Source: JAETTH01 sp964455975 (GTDB taxonomy: Bacteria > Bacillota > Clostridia > TANB77 > CAG-508). From it: a stretch of DNA of 17,068 nt. Below the pieces are notes generated by a model. It was given only the letters and a program-made list of their open reading frames with translations, did not search any database and was not told where the DNA came from. The position numbers and the translations under genes were made by a program. Positions 1 to 7,911 of this stretch are shown here, in pieces. Location of the stretch: positions 1 through 17,068 of the forward strand of contig CAYVYP010000032.1 of NCBI GenBank assembly GCA_964455975.1. Direction: 5' to 3'. Position 1 is the stretch's first letter. Every line of letters begins with the position of its first letter.

Positions 1-672
1 CCATATCCATCTACATATGAATATACTAAAAAATCAATGGAAAGAACAACTAGATGGGCTACAAGATGTAAACAAGCACATAAAAAAACAGAGCAGCAAG
101 GATTATTTGGTATTATTCAAGGTGGTTTTTATAAAGATTTAAGACAAAAGAGTTTAGAAGATTTAGTAAAATTGGATTTCCCAGGATATGCAATAGGAGG
201 AATAAGTGTAGGAGAACCAAAAGAAGAATTTTTAGACATATTAAAATACACAGCTCCATTAATGCCAAAAGAAAAACCAAGATATTTAATGGGAGTTGGA
301 ACACCAGACTATTTAATAGAAGCAGCAATTGCAGGAATTGATATGTGTGATTGTGTACTTCCAACAAGAATTGCAAGAAATGGTACAGCTATGACATGGA
401 ATGGAAAAGTTGTTGTAAGAAATGCTACATATGAACATGATTTTACACCACTAGACCCAGAATGTGATTGTTACACTTGTAAAAATTACACAAGAGCATA
501 TATTAGACATTTAGTAAAAACAAATGAAATTTTAGGAGTAAGATTATTATCAACTCATAATTTATATTTCTTGACTAAATTAATGGAAAGAGTTAGAATA
601 GAAATAGAGAACGATAATTTAGGAACATTTAAAGAAGAATTTTACAAAAAATATGGTTATACAAAAGATTAA
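1..672 (+). CDS. tgt: Queuine/preQ1 tRNA-guanine transglycosylase, C-terminal part (5' end outside window)
   Basis: This is the 3' part of tRNA-guanine transglycosylase, which swaps the wobble guanine of GUN-anticodon tRNAs for the queuosine precursor preQ1. The reading frame is open from base 1 (PYPSTYEYTKKSMERTTRW), so the first ATG at 37 is internal and the real start lies upstream. Visible family motifs are GIIQGG, the YAIGGISVGEP loop, the MGVGTPDYLIEAAIAGIDM-D-CVLPTRIARNG block with the catalytic-region Asp, and the zinc site C-x-C-x2-C followed by a His (ECDCYTC...RHL). The C-terminus looks complete. The next gene starts 20 bases downstream behind a Shine-Dalgarno sequence, so the two are probably co-transcribed. 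Identification is by motif recognition and is secure. Confidence 0.96.
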   Translation, partial: PYPSTYEYTKKSMERTTRWATRCKQAHKKTEQQGLFGIIQGGFYKDLRQKSLEDLVKLDFPGYAIGGISVGEPKEEFLDILKYTAPLMPKEKPRYLMGVGTPDYLIEAAIAGIDMCDCVLPTRIARNGTAMTWNGKVVVRNATYEHDFTPLDPECDCYTCKNYTRAYIRHLVKTNEILGVRLLSTHNLYFLTKLMERVRIEIENDNLGTFKEEFYKKYGYTKD

Positions 673-692
673 GAAAGGGTGGATATTTATAT

Positions 693-2219
693 ATGAATCT
701 TATAAATGATAGTTTAACTGAAGAACAAATGAAAAATAAAAAAATAATGAAAATAATAATTATAATTATTATTGTATTAGCAGTACTTTCAGCTGCATTA
801 TTTGCAGGAATAGCATATTTAACAACAACAAAATTAAAATTATCAATAGATGGTAAAAGCTTAAATCCTACATCAACGATGTTTTCAATTTCTGAAAATG
901 GAGATGTATATGTAGCAATTAAAGAATTTGCAGAACTAATAGGATATACATCATATAATGGTGAATATAAATTAATTTCTGAAGAAGATAATGCAAAATG
1001 TTATATAAAATCAACAAATGAAATAGCATCATTTACATTAGGATTAAATAAAATATATAAAACAAAACCAGGAGTTACAAATAATTTTGAATATTACACA
1101 ATAAATAATGTAGTAAAAAGTATAAATGGAAAATTATATGCTCCTATGGATGCAATGATATTAGCAACAAATTCGCAAATATCATATAATGCAGAAAATA
1201 ATCAAATAACAGTATATACACTTCCATATTTAGCAACATATTATAATTCAAAATTTGCAGTAGAAGGAAAATATACAGGATTATCAGCAGATTTTGATAA
1301 TCAAAAAGCGATTTTATATAATATGTTTGTGGTAGAAAAAGTAGAAACTGTGGCAACTTCAAATAAAGAAGAAAGTAAAAGTGTAGGAGTTATATCAGCT
1401 ACTGGTGAAGATATAATAGGAAGTAAATATAAAGAAATAAAGTTTCTAGAAAACACAAAGGAATTTTTTGTTACTACACAAGAAGGAAATGTAGGAATCA
1501 TATTACCATCTGGTAAATTTAAAATAGTGCCTTCTTATGAATCTTTAGAATTATTAGATAAGGATTATAAATTATATTTAGCAACTAAAAATGGAAAAAA
1601 AGGTGTTATAGATGATAATGGAAAAATAGTATTGTATATTGAAAATGATGACATTGGAATAGACCCAACAAAATTTACAAATGATGAAATAGCAAATAAA
1701 TACTTACTATTTGATAATTGTATACCAGTATTAAAAAATGATAAATGGGGAATGTATGATAAAGCAGGAAACTTATTATTACCAATAGAATATAGTGGTT
1801 TTGGATATATAGGAAGTACTTTAAAAGAAAAAACTGCAAATAAAGTATTAATAGTTCCAGAATATGAATTAATAGTAGTACAAAAAACATTTGTAACAAA
1901 AACAATAAACCAATCAACAAAAAAAGAAGAAGAAACATCAACAGAAAAATATGGCTTAGTTACATCACAAGGAAAAATAGTTTTAGATTTTATATTAGAT
2001 GAAGTATATTCTATAACAGAATCAGGAAAAACAAAATATTACTTAACATATAATAATAATACAATTTTATTAGATGATCTAATGAATGCACAAAAACAAC
2101 AAGAAACAAATACAAATAATCAAAATACTACAAATAATACAATTAACCAAACAATAAATAATACAATACAAACAAATACACAAGCAAATAATACAAATAC
2201 AGTAAATAATAATATATAG
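693..2219 (+). CDS. Membrane-anchored WG-repeat protein with stalk-like N-terminal domain
   Basis: A 508-residue protein of unknown function. A short cytoplasmic N-terminus is followed by one strongly hydrophobic segment (about residues 19-45, with an Ile run), which suggests a signal anchor with the rest outside the cell. Residues about 50-175 resemble the 'copper amine oxidase N-terminal' stalk domain (SIDGKSL, DVYVAIKEFAELIGY, LYAPMDAM). Residues about 225-460 contain about five degenerate WG-type repeats (VGVISATGEDI, VGIILPSGKFKIV, KGVIDDNGKIVL, KWGMYDKAGNLLLPIEY, YGLVTSQGKIVL). The last 35 residues are a low-complexity Asn/Thr/Gln tail. The start is supported by AAAGGGTGG at 674-682. 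It follows tgt closely and ends at a terminator. In related genomes yajC commonly follows tgt; no yajC is present here. Domain calls are from pattern recognition only. Confidence 0.8.
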   Translation: MNLINDSLTEEQMKNKKIMKIIIIIIIVLAVLSAALFAGIAYLTTTKLKLSIDGKSLNPTSTMFSISENGDVYVAIKEFAELIGYTSYNGEYKLISEEDNAKCYIKSTNEIASFTLGLNKIYKTKPGVTNNFEYYTINNVVKSINGKLYAPMDAMILATNSQISYNAENNQITVYTLPYLATYYNSKFAVEGKYTGLSADFDNQKAILYNMFVVEKVETVATSNKEESKSVGVISATGEDIIGSKYKEIKFLENTKEFFVTTQEGNVGIILPSGKFKIVPSYESLELLDKDYKLYLATKNGKKGVIDDNGKIVLYIENDDIGIDPTKFTNDEIANKYLLFDNCIPVLKNDKWGMYDKAGNLLLPIEYSGFGYIGSTLKEKTANKVLIVPEYELIVVQKTFVTKTINQSTKKEEETSTEKYGLVTSQGKIVLDFILDEVYSITESGKTKYYLTYNNNTILLDDLMNAQKQQETNTNNQNTTNNTINQTINNTIQTNTQANNTNTVNNNI

Positions 2220-2230
2220 AGTATAAAAGT

Positions 2231-2263
2231 AAAAACACAGAAAAAAAACTGTGTTTTTATTTT
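2231..2263 (+). terminator. Rho-independent terminator after the tgt operon
   Basis: A 10-bp perfect stem (AAAAACACAG / CTGTGTTTTT) closes over an A-rich loop and runs into T-rich sequence. It lies 12 bases after the WG-repeat gene. Confidence 0.8.
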
Positions 2264-2332
2264 GCTCTGTTTTGTTCTATTTTTATAAATAAAGAATATA
2301 AATTTATAAAAAGTAGAAGGAGAGAGTAAAAA

Positions 2333-2749
2333 ATGAAAAATATAAAAACTGTAGAAAGTAACATAACTACATCTAATGCTATGACTAGTATTATAAAAGG
2401 AAGTATAATATCTATAATTATTACATTAATAATGTTATTAATATTTTCAGTAATATTAACATATACAAAAGTAGGAGAAGAAACAATAAGCCCAGTAATA
2501 ATAGTAATTTCAGGAATAAGTATTATTATTGGAAGCTCAATGACAACAATAAAAATAAAAAGAAAAGGAATAGTAAATGGAGCAATTATTGGAATTATAT
2601 ATATGATGGCAATATATATAATATCTAGTATAACAACATTAAATTTTTCATTAAATATGTATTCAATTATAATGATATTAACAGGAATAATATCACGGAA
2701 TGATAGGCGGAATAGTAGGCGTAAACATAAAGTGAAAAAATCAGAATGA
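2333..2749 (+). CDS. TIGR04086-type small membrane protein, C-terminus split by a +1 frameshift
   Basis: A small protein with about four hydrophobic helices, matching the TIGR04086 membrane family often encoded near tgt, yajC and secDF in clostridia. Function is unknown. Evidence is the pattern KGSIISIIITLIM, SPVIIVISGISIIIGSS, KIKRKGIVNGAIIGIIYM and a last helix SIIMILTGIIS. In the zero frame, after Ser121, the protein changes to a strongly basic tail (RNDRRNSRRKHKVKKSE) and stops at 2749. If the C at 2696 is skipped, the protein continues GMIGGIVGVNIK and stops at 2735, giving 133 residues. That glycine-rich end is what the family normally carries, so the ancestral end is the shifted one. 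The start is backed by GGAGAG about 8 bases upstream. See the frameshift site entry. Confidence 0.78.
   Translation: MKNIKTVESNITTSNAMTSIIKGSIISIIITLIMLLIFSVILTYTKVGEETISPVIIVISGISIIIGSSMTTIKIKRKGIVNGAIIGIIYMMAIYIISSITTLNFSLNMYSIIMILTGIISRNDRRNSRRKHKVKKSE
2693..2699 (+). other. Putative +1 frameshift site TCA-C-GGA
   Basis: Ser TCA (2693-2695) is followed by one extra C (2696) and then GGA. The zero frame reads TCA CGG AAT and the +1 frame reads TCA (C) GGA ATG ATA GGC GGA. The +1 frame restores the conserved glycine-rich C-terminus. It has the same architecture as the sites in splB and cwlJ. Confidence 0.7.
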
Positions 2750-2781
2750 AAAAATATAAGAAAAAATATAAGAAAAATGTA

Positions 2782-2811
2782 TTGACAATTTAAGCAAAAA
2801 TATGCTAATAT
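2782..2811 (+). promoter_or_regulatory. Sigma-A promoter of the tRNA-Leu gene
   Basis: TTGACA at 2782-2787, an 18-base spacer and TAATAT at 2806-2811, preceded by an extended -10 TG (2803-2804). The leader between it and the tRNA (2817-2857) is GC-rich for this genome and can fold: GCGTG/CATGC around CGAGA, with outer pairing of GCGTAG to the bases just before the tRNA. Confidence 0.75.
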
Positions 2812-2857
2812 AATATGCGTAGGCTAGGCGTGCGAGACATGCTATGGTAATCTACAC

Positions 2858-2941
2858 GCGGATGTGGCGGAATTGGCAGACGCGCTGGTCTTAGGAACCA
2901 GTGTCTACGACGTGCAGGTTCGATTCCTGTCATCCGCACCA
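2858..2941 (+). tRNA. tRNA-Leu(UAG), reads CUA/CUN, CCA encoded
   Basis: The acceptor arms GCGGATG (2858-2864) and CATCCGC (2931-2937) pair perfectly, followed by discriminator A and an encoded CCA. The anticodon stem is CTGGT/ACCAG around the loop CTTAGGA, giving anticodon TAG. The T-arm is AGG-TTCGATT-CCT. The long variable arm (about 2902-2914) is typical of a class II tRNA such as Leu. A promoter lies upstream and a terminator downstream, so it is a single-gene unit. Confidence 0.96.
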
Positions 2942-3026
2942 AGACAAGATTTTGTCGAACTTTTTAAAACTCTTGATATAACTGAATTTCAAGACTATAA
3001 AAATTTGATAAACACAAAAATCTTAA

Positions 3027-3054
3027 ACCGTTTCAAAAGAAACGGTCTTTTTTT
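3027..3054 (+). terminator. Terminator of the tRNA-Leu transcript
   Basis: A perfect 8-bp stem ACCGTTTC/GAAACGGT with an AAAA loop is followed by CTTTTTTT. Confidence 0.9.
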
Positions 3055-3065
3055 GACCAAAAATT

Positions 3066-3087
3066 GTGATATTATAGTGATATTATA
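3066..3087 (+). repeat. 11-bp tandem duplication upstream of the orphan-gene promoter
   Basis: GTGATATTATA occurs twice head to tail, followed by a third GTG. It ends 14 bases before the -35 box at 3102 and could be an upstream element or simple slippage. I see no further evidence of function. Confidence 0.6.
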
Positions 3088-3101
3088 GTGGGATAAAACT
3101 G

Positions 3102-3130
3102 TTGAAATTAACATAAAAATGTGATATACT
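3102..3130 (+). promoter_or_regulatory. Extended -10 sigma-A promoter of the 3219 gene
   Basis: TTGAAA at 3102-3107, a 17-base spacer and TATACT at 3125-3130, with TG at 3122-3123. The roughly 85-base leader that follows contains short inverted repeats (CTACG...CGTAG; TTCG...CGAA) and could fold. Confidence 0.75.
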
Positions 3131-3218
3131 ACGTATATCATTCGTAGCTATGCGAACTATAATAAGAATAGTACTGTAGTAAACTTCCAAAAAACGATTG
3201 TTAAGGAGGATATTAAAA

Positions 3219-3620
3219 ATGGCATTTTTTAGAAAAAAGCAAGCAACAAATTCAGATACTTTAAGAGTTGATGAAGTTAAAGTAGCAACAACTATTATTG
3301 TTTCAAGTTATGAGGACGGTTCTGGCTTAGGGCCAAGATGTGTGAAATGGTATTTTCTAGTTCGGGAAGTAGATGGTAAATATCATGAAATTTTTTCGAA
3401 TAAGCAAATTGAGGAAGAAACAGATACAAATTGTGATGGATTTGTCAGTCAGAATTTTGACACTCCATACATTGAAAAATTAGAACCTTTAACTGAATAT
3501 TTAAGAAATTCAAATATAAAGGTTATTAAGTTACAGCTGTTGTTCGATTTCATACTCAATATGAATGTTCGAGAAAAACTTGGAGCTTTTGACGAGAACG
3601 AAGACGAAGACGAAGACTAA
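3219..3620 (+). CDS. Small acidic protein of unknown function
   Basis: I do not recognise this 133-residue protein. The start at 3219 is chosen because AAGGAGG (3203-3209) lies 9 bases upstream; the TTG at 3198 would place the Shine-Dalgarno inside the gene. It is soluble, with a basic start (MAFFRKK), a central region with Trp, Tyr and Phe, two Cys residues (GPRCVKW, TNCDGF) and a very acidic end (DENEDEDED). It is a one-gene unit with its own extended -10 promoter and terminator. Base use differs from its neighbours: more G/C in third positions, CGA Arg, and the only in-frame CGG codon in the window outside the three frameshift sites (3363-3365, after GTT). This may indicate a different origin. 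Confidence 0.75.
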   Translation: MAFFRKKQATNSDTLRVDEVKVATTIIVSSYEDGSGLGPRCVKWYFLVREVDGKYHEIFSNKQIEEETDTNCDGFVSQNFDTPYIEKLEPLTEYLRNSNIKVIKLQLLFDFILNMNVREKLGAFDENEDEDED

Positions 3621-3630
3621 AAATGCAAAG

Positions 3631-3675
3631 GAGAGTGTTCAATAAAATAAAAATTGTTCACTCTCTTGTTTTTAT
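3631..3675 (+). terminator. Terminator after the acidic orphan gene
   Basis: GAGAGTG pairs with CACTCTC, followed by two mismatches and a further CAAT/ATTG pairing around an A-rich loop, then TTGTTTTT. Confidence 0.8.
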
Positions 3676-3860
3676 TAAAGTAATTTTATAAATTTTGCTA
3701 TATACATAAAATTGTCAAAACTTGACACTCATTGGCATAAAGTTTTAAATATGATAATGTATACATAATATTTTTATTTTAGTTAAAATATTATAAAAAA
3801 CTTTAAATTAAATAGTTCGTATGTTATTATCATATAAAAAAGAAAGGTAAGATATAAATT

Positions 3861-4448
3861 ATGAAAAATATATTAATTATGGGAATAGGAAGATCTGGAA
3901 AAACAACTTTAAGCAAAATGATAAAAGATAAATATAATAGTTACAATTTAATACATAGTGATGCACTAAAATGGGCAATGATTAGAGCAAAAAATGAAGA
4001 ACAATATTATAAAGAAAATGTAGATAAACAAAAAGAATTTGAACATGGAGAATATTTTCAAAGAGCTCTTTTGGAATTGTATAACTCATTAATTAGAAAA
4101 GATACAAAAGAATATGGATATATATTAGAAAGCGGCCAATTACATCCTAAAATTGTTAAAGAAATGATAGATTTTGATAATACAATAGTGTTATGTTTAG
4201 GATTAGGAAATTTAAATCCAGAAGATATGGTAAATCAATGTATTACGTATGATACAGAAGAAAGTTGGACTTATGGCTTATCTAAAGAATATTTGTTAGA
4301 ACATGCACAAGATTGGTATAACTGTAATGAAATGTTGAAAATAGAATGTCCTAAATATGGAATAAAATATATTGATACTTCAAAAGATAGAAAAAAGATA
4401 TTAAGTGAAATTTTAGAAAATTTATTTGCTAATGTAATAGTACTGTAA
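3861..4448 (+). CDS. P-loop kinase-like protein
   Basis: A 195-residue P-loop NTPase, probably of the nucleoside/nucleotide kinase superfamily. The Walker A loop GIGRSGKTT is at residues 8-16, directly after a hydrophobic first strand (ILIM), as in adenylate or shikimate kinase-like folds. A possible substrate-side acidic position follows (HSDALKW, about 34-40), and a later hydrophobic strand TIVLCLGLG is seen around 109-117. The C-terminus has the DTSKDRKKILSEILENL helix common to such proteins. Substrate cannot be told from the sequence. A purine-rich AGAAAGG ribosome binding site precedes the start. TTGACA at 3722 has no well-spaced -10. It uses the AT-rich codons of the host. Confidence 0.75.
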   Translation: MKNILIMGIGRSGKTTLSKMIKDKYNSYNLIHSDALKWAMIRAKNEEQYYKENVDKQKEFEHGEYFQRALLELYNSLIRKDTKEYGYILESGQLHPKIVKEMIDFDNTIVLCLGLGNLNPEDMVNQCITYDTEESWTYGLSKEYLLEHAQDWYNCNEMLKIECPKYGIKYIDTSKDRKKILSEILENLFANVIVL

Positions 4449-4530
4449 TGAGTCAAATTTTATTTTACTACTTGCTTTATAAAATAAGTTATAATAAAAT
4501 AAAAACAAGAAATAAACAGGAGATGAATTT

Positions 4531-5886
4531 ATGGTAGTAGAAAAAAACAAAGAATATATAGTAGATATAATAGATAATGGATTTGAAGGAGAAGGAATAG
4601 CTAAAATTGATGGATTTACTATTTTTATTAAAGGTGCAATAAAAGGTGAAAAAATTAAAATTTTAATAGTAAAGGTTTTATCATCACATGCTTTTGGAAA
4701 GATTATAGAAATATTAGAAAAATCAAAACATAGAACAGAGGCAGATTGTAGTACATATAAAAGATGTGGAGGTTGCAATTTAAGACATATAGATTATGAA
4801 GAAACATTAAATATAAAACAAGAAATAGTACAAAATCTTGTAAATAAAACATTAAATAATAAAATTAAAGTAAATAAAGTAGTTGGTATGGGAACACCAT
4901 ACAATTATAGAAATAAAGCAATATATCCAATTGGTATAGATAAAAATAATAATGTACAAGTTGGTGTGTTTGCAGAACGTACACATGAAATAATACCAAT
5001 AAAAAATTGCCTAATACAAAATGAAACTTCAAATGAAATTGTAAGAACAATATCAGAATTTATACAAAATAATAATATTTCTGTATATAATGAGCAAACA
5101 AAAAAAGGATTATTTAGGAATATTGTAATAAAAATAGGAATTCGTACACATGAAATAATGTGTATATTAGTATTAAATGGAACAAAATTTGTACAAGAAA
5201 ATGCATTAGTAGAACTATTAGTAAAAAAGTACAACGTAAAAACTATTGTAAAAAACATCAACAAAAAAGATACAAATGTAGTATTAGGATATGAAAATAT
5301 TGTATTACATGGAGATGGATATATTTACGATATATTAGGAGAATATACATTTAAAATATCACCAATGTCATTTTATCAAGTAAATCCTGTTCAAGCAGAA
5401 TTATTATATAATTTAGCAATAGAAGATGCTGAACTTTCAAAAGAAGATGTGTTATATGATTTATATTGTGGAATAGGAACAATAGGAATATTTGCATCAA
5501 AATATGTAAAAAAAGTATATGGAATAGAAATAGTAGAGCAAGCAGTAAAAGATGCAAAAGAAAATGCTAAAATAAACAATATAGAAAATATAGAATTTAT
5601 AGCAGGAGATGTAGAAGAAATATTTGAAAAAGTAATGAAAAATAAGCAAAGCTATCCAGATAGCCTAATAGTAGATCCACCAAGAAAAGGATTAGATGAT
5701 AAAACAATAAAAAATATATTAGCAGTAGAACCCAAAAAAGTAATATATATTAGTTGTAATCCAGCAACTTTAGTAAGAGATTTAAAACAATTAGAAGAAA
5801 AATATGAAGTAAAAAAAATAACACCAGTAGATATGTTTCCATTTACAAGCCATGTTGAGTGTGTAGCTGTACTTGGTAAAAAATAA
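4531..5886 (+). CDS. rlmD: 23S rRNA (uracil-5-)-methyltransferase, RumA/RlmD-RlmCD family
   Basis: A SAM-dependent m5U methyltransferase of 451 residues acting on 23S rRNA; in Firmicutes one enzyme (RlmCD) often serves both U747 and U1939, so the exact target is inferred. Order of domains: an N-terminal TRAM domain (about 1-60); an iron-sulfur cluster site with Cys73, Cys79, Cys82 and Cys160 (C-x5-C-x2-C, then KNC); and the methyltransferase core with LYDLYCGIGTIGIFAS (SAM motif I), DPPRKGL (about 382-388) and the catalytic Cys409 in YISCNPATLVRDL. The general-base Glu lies in the terminal HVECVAVL. The length is normal for the family. The start is supported by CAGGAG 8 bases upstream. The RNA m5C methyltransferase follows 99 bases later. 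Confidence 0.95.
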   Translation: MVVEKNKEYIVDIIDNGFEGEGIAKIDGFTIFIKGAIKGEKIKILIVKVLSSHAFGKIIEILEKSKHRTEADCSTYKRCGGCNLRHIDYEETLNIKQEIVQNLVNKTLNNKIKVNKVVGMGTPYNYRNKAIYPIGIDKNNNVQVGVFAERTHEIIPIKNCLIQNETSNEIVRTISEFIQNNNISVYNEQTKKGLFRNIVIKIGIRTHEIMCILVLNGTKFVQENALVELLVKKYNVKTIVKNINKKDTNVVLGYENIVLHGDGYIYDILGEYTFKISPMSFYQVNPVQAELLYNLAIEDAELSKEDVLYDLYCGIGTIGIFASKYVKKVYGIEIVEQAVKDAKENAKINNIENIEFIAGDVEEIFEKVMKNKQSYPDSLIVDPPRKGLDDKTIKNILAVEPKKVIYISCNPATLVRDLKQLEEKYEVKKITPVDMFPFTSHVECVAVLGKK

Positions 5887-5985
5887 AACTGTAATTAGTT
5901 ACAAGAGTAAAATAAAAAACTATAAAAAGAAAATGATAAATACTATGAAAAACAATGACTTTTTGATAATAATAGGAGATAAAAT

Positions 5986-6888
5986 ATGGAAAATATACCA
6001 ATGTATTTATTTGAAAAAATAAAAGAGCAGTATGGAGATGAAATAGCTAATAATATAATAGAGGGATATAAAAAAGTGCGTAAAACAACTTTACGTGTTA
6101 ACACTCTAAAAACAAATGTAAAAAGTATTTGTGAAGAATTAGAAAAAAACAATATAAAATATAAAACAGTTTTATGGAGTAATGAAGCTTTAATTATTGA
6201 AAATGTAACAGAAAATGAAATTAAACAACTTGAAATATATGAGGATGGAAAGATATATTTACAGAGTTTATCATCAATGTTACCTCCTATTATTTTAAAT
6301 CCAAGGCAAGGAGAAGACATTTTAGATATGGCAGCAGCACCAGGAGGAAAGACAACTCAAATAGCAGCACTTACATCAAACAAATCATATATTACTGCAT
6401 GTGAAATGAATATTTTAAGATCAGAGAAATTGAAATATAATATACAAAAGCAAGGAGCGACTTCTACAAATGTTATGGTAGTAGACTCAAGACTATTAAA
6501 TGACTTATTTTCATTTGATAAAATACTTTTAGATGCACCATGTAGCGGAAGTGGAACAATTAATCTAAACAGTAATGAAAAAGAAATATTATTTACAGAA
6601 AAATATTTAAATAAATTAGAAAAGACACAAATCACTTTATTAAAAAAAACTATAAATTTGATAAAGAAAAATAAAGAAATTGTGTATTCAACATGTTCTA
6701 TATTAAATGAAGAAAATGAAAAAATCATACAAAAAGTATTAGAAACAAAAAAAGTAGAGATTGTACCAATTAAATTTGATGGTATTGAATTAATACCAAA
6801 ACTCCCATGTAAAATAAGTGGGGCATTATCAATATGTCCAAATGAACTATACGAAGGTTTTTTCGTAGTTAAATTAAGAAAATTATAA
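5986..6888 (+). CDS. RsmB/NSUN-family RNA m5C methyltransferase
   Basis: A 300-residue SAM-dependent cytosine-C5 RNA methyltransferase. Motif I is DMAAAPGGKTTQIA (about 114-127). Both Cys residues of the family mechanism are present: DAPCSGSG (Cys186, release Cys) and YSTCSI (Cys237, nucleophile). The N-terminal part carries the LRVNTLK motif shared with RsmB/RsmF proteins. It has neither the NusB-like domain of full RsmB nor a long C-terminal RNA-binding extension, so its rRNA or tRNA target is uncertain. AGGAG lies 8 bases before the ATG. It sits directly after rlmD and is probably a second RNA-modification gene of the same unit. Confidence 0.9.
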   Translation: MENIPMYLFEKIKEQYGDEIANNIIEGYKKVRKTTLRVNTLKTNVKSICEELEKNNIKYKTVLWSNEALIIENVTENEIKQLEIYEDGKIYLQSLSSMLPPIILNPRQGEDILDMAAAPGGKTTQIAALTSNKSYITACEMNILRSEKLKYNIQKQGATSTNVMVVDSRLLNDLFSFDKILLDAPCSGSGTINLNSNEKEILFTEKYLNKLEKTQITLLKKTINLIKKNKEIVYSTCSILNEENEKIIQKVLETKKVEIVPIKFDGIELIPKLPCKISGALSICPNELYEGFFVVKLRKL

Positions 6889-6971
6889 AATGGTTCTAAC
6901 AGAAAAATATATTGAAGAATGTTATCTATATGATAAATTTTTTGGAAAAAATTAGAAATTTAAAATTCATA

Positions 6972-7000
6972 TTGACAGATTATAGAATATTTGATAAAAT
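6972..7000 (+). promoter_or_regulatory. Promoter of the dinD-rusA operon
   Basis: TTGACA at 6972-6977, a 17-base spacer and TAAAAT at 6995-7000, with an extended -10 TG at 6992-6993. This is close to consensus, so the operon would be strongly transcribed unless repressed. Confidence 0.82.
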
Positions 7001-7002
7001 AC

Positions 7003-7014
7003 AAACAGATGTTT
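7003..7014. promoter_or_regulatory. LexA-like SOS operator
   Basis: AAAC-AGAT-GTTT is a perfect inverted repeat of the form AAAC-N4-GTTT, close to the Gram-positive LexA box GAAC-N4-GTTC. It starts 3 bases after the -10 box, so a bound repressor would cover the transcription start. The gene behind it is a homologue of a known SOS gene. Confidence 0.6.
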
Positions 7015-7034
7015 AGAAAAAGGAGAGTGTTAAT

Positions 7035-7892
7035 ATGAGTAATTTAGATGCAGATGAATATAAAAGCTTTGAAGATATCAAACGTGTAGATGAAAATGGA
7101 ATTGAATATTGGAGTGCAAGACAGTTGAGTGAAGTTTTAGAGTATAAAAAGTGGGAAAATTTTTCTAAGGTAGTAGATAGAGCAAAACTTGCTTGTAAAA
7201 ATAGTGGACAAGAAATAGATGAACATTTTCCTGAGGTCAGGAAAACGATAGAAATGCCTAAAAATGCGCAAAAACAGGTTTTAGACTATGAACTTTCAAG
7301 ATATGCTTGTTATTTAATTGTTCAAAATGGAGATCCAAGAAAAGAAGTGATTGCTTTAGGTCAAACGTATTTTGCAATTCAAACACGAAGACAAGAGATT
7401 GCAGATTATTTTAATCAATTAGATGAAGATAATAAAAGGCTAGTCATTCGTGGAGATATTAAGCAATGGAATCAAATGTTACTAGAAACTGCTCATAACT
7501 GTGGAGTTATAACAAATAAGGAATATGCTGAATTTCAAAATGCAGGCTATATGGGATTATATGGTGGACTAACAGTTGAAAATATTCATCAAAGAAAAAA
7601 TTTAAAAGATAATGAAAAAATACTTGATTTTATGGGAAGCGAAGAACTTGGCGCAAACATATTTAGGATTACACAAACAGAAGCAAAACTAAAAAAGGAC
7701 AGAGTTAATAATTCCAAGACAGCAACTCAAACACATTATAAAGTTGGTAAAAAGGTAAGACAAACCATAAAAGAACTAGGAGGAACTATCCCAGAAGAAT
7801 TACCAACACCAGAAAAAAGTATAAGTCAAGTGGAAAAAGAACAACTAAAAAGATTAAAAAATAGAAAAACTAAATTAATGTTAGATGAATAA
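7035..7892 (+). CDS. dinD: DNA damage-inducible protein D homologue
   Basis: A 285-residue homologue of DinD, the E. coli SOS protein reported to interfere with RecA filaments. The N-terminal part is BRO-N-like: SFEDIKRVDENGIEYWSARQL, then LEYKKWENFSKVVDRAK and the conserved LSRYACYLIVQNGDPRKE-IALGQTYFAIQTRRQE. The C-terminal part carries the family's GLYGGLTVENIH-x-RK and LDFMGSEELGANIFRITQTEAKL blocks. The length fits the family (about 275-290). A near-consensus promoter with a LexA-like operator lies just upstream, and a GGAGAG ribosome binding site precedes the ATG. A RusA-type resolvase follows 19 bases after the stop. It uses slightly more CGT/CGA than neighbouring genes, which may point to acquisition. 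Confidence 0.92.
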   Translation: MSNLDADEYKSFEDIKRVDENGIEYWSARQLSEVLEYKKWENFSKVVDRAKLACKNSGQEIDEHFPEVRKTIEMPKNAQKQVLDYELSRYACYLIVQNGDPRKEVIALGQTYFAIQTRRQEIADYFNQLDEDNKRLVIRGDIKQWNQMLLETAHNCGVITNKEYAEFQNAGYMGLYGGLTVENIHQRKNLKDNEKILDFMGSEELGANIFRITQTEAKLKKDRVNNSKTATQTHYKVGKKVRQTIKELGGTIPEELPTPEKSISQVEKEQLKRLKNRKTKLMLDE

Positions 7893-7911
7893 AATTATTA
7901 GGAGATATAAA

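Noticed and set aside
2864..3088. Open frame of 74 codons starting MAELADALVLGTSVYDVQVRF
   Set aside because: It is the translation of the tRNA-Leu gene, a well-known annotation artefact.
3198..3218. TTG start at 3198 for the acidic orphan protein
   Set aside because: It would put the AAGGAGG inside the coding region; ATG at 3219 is correctly spaced.
3722..3758. Promoter for the P-loop protein using TTGACA at 3722
   Set aside because: No -10 at acceptable spacing; only TTAAAT at 17 bases, or better boxes at over 20.
4472..4495. Promoter TTGCTT...TATAAT before rlmD
   Set aside because: The spacer is 12 bases, too short.
6890..6955. 21-codon ORF MVLTEKYIEECYLYDKFFGKN after the m5C methyltransferase gene
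   Set aside because: No ribosome binding site, no recognisable homology, and it sits between one gene and the next gene's promoter.
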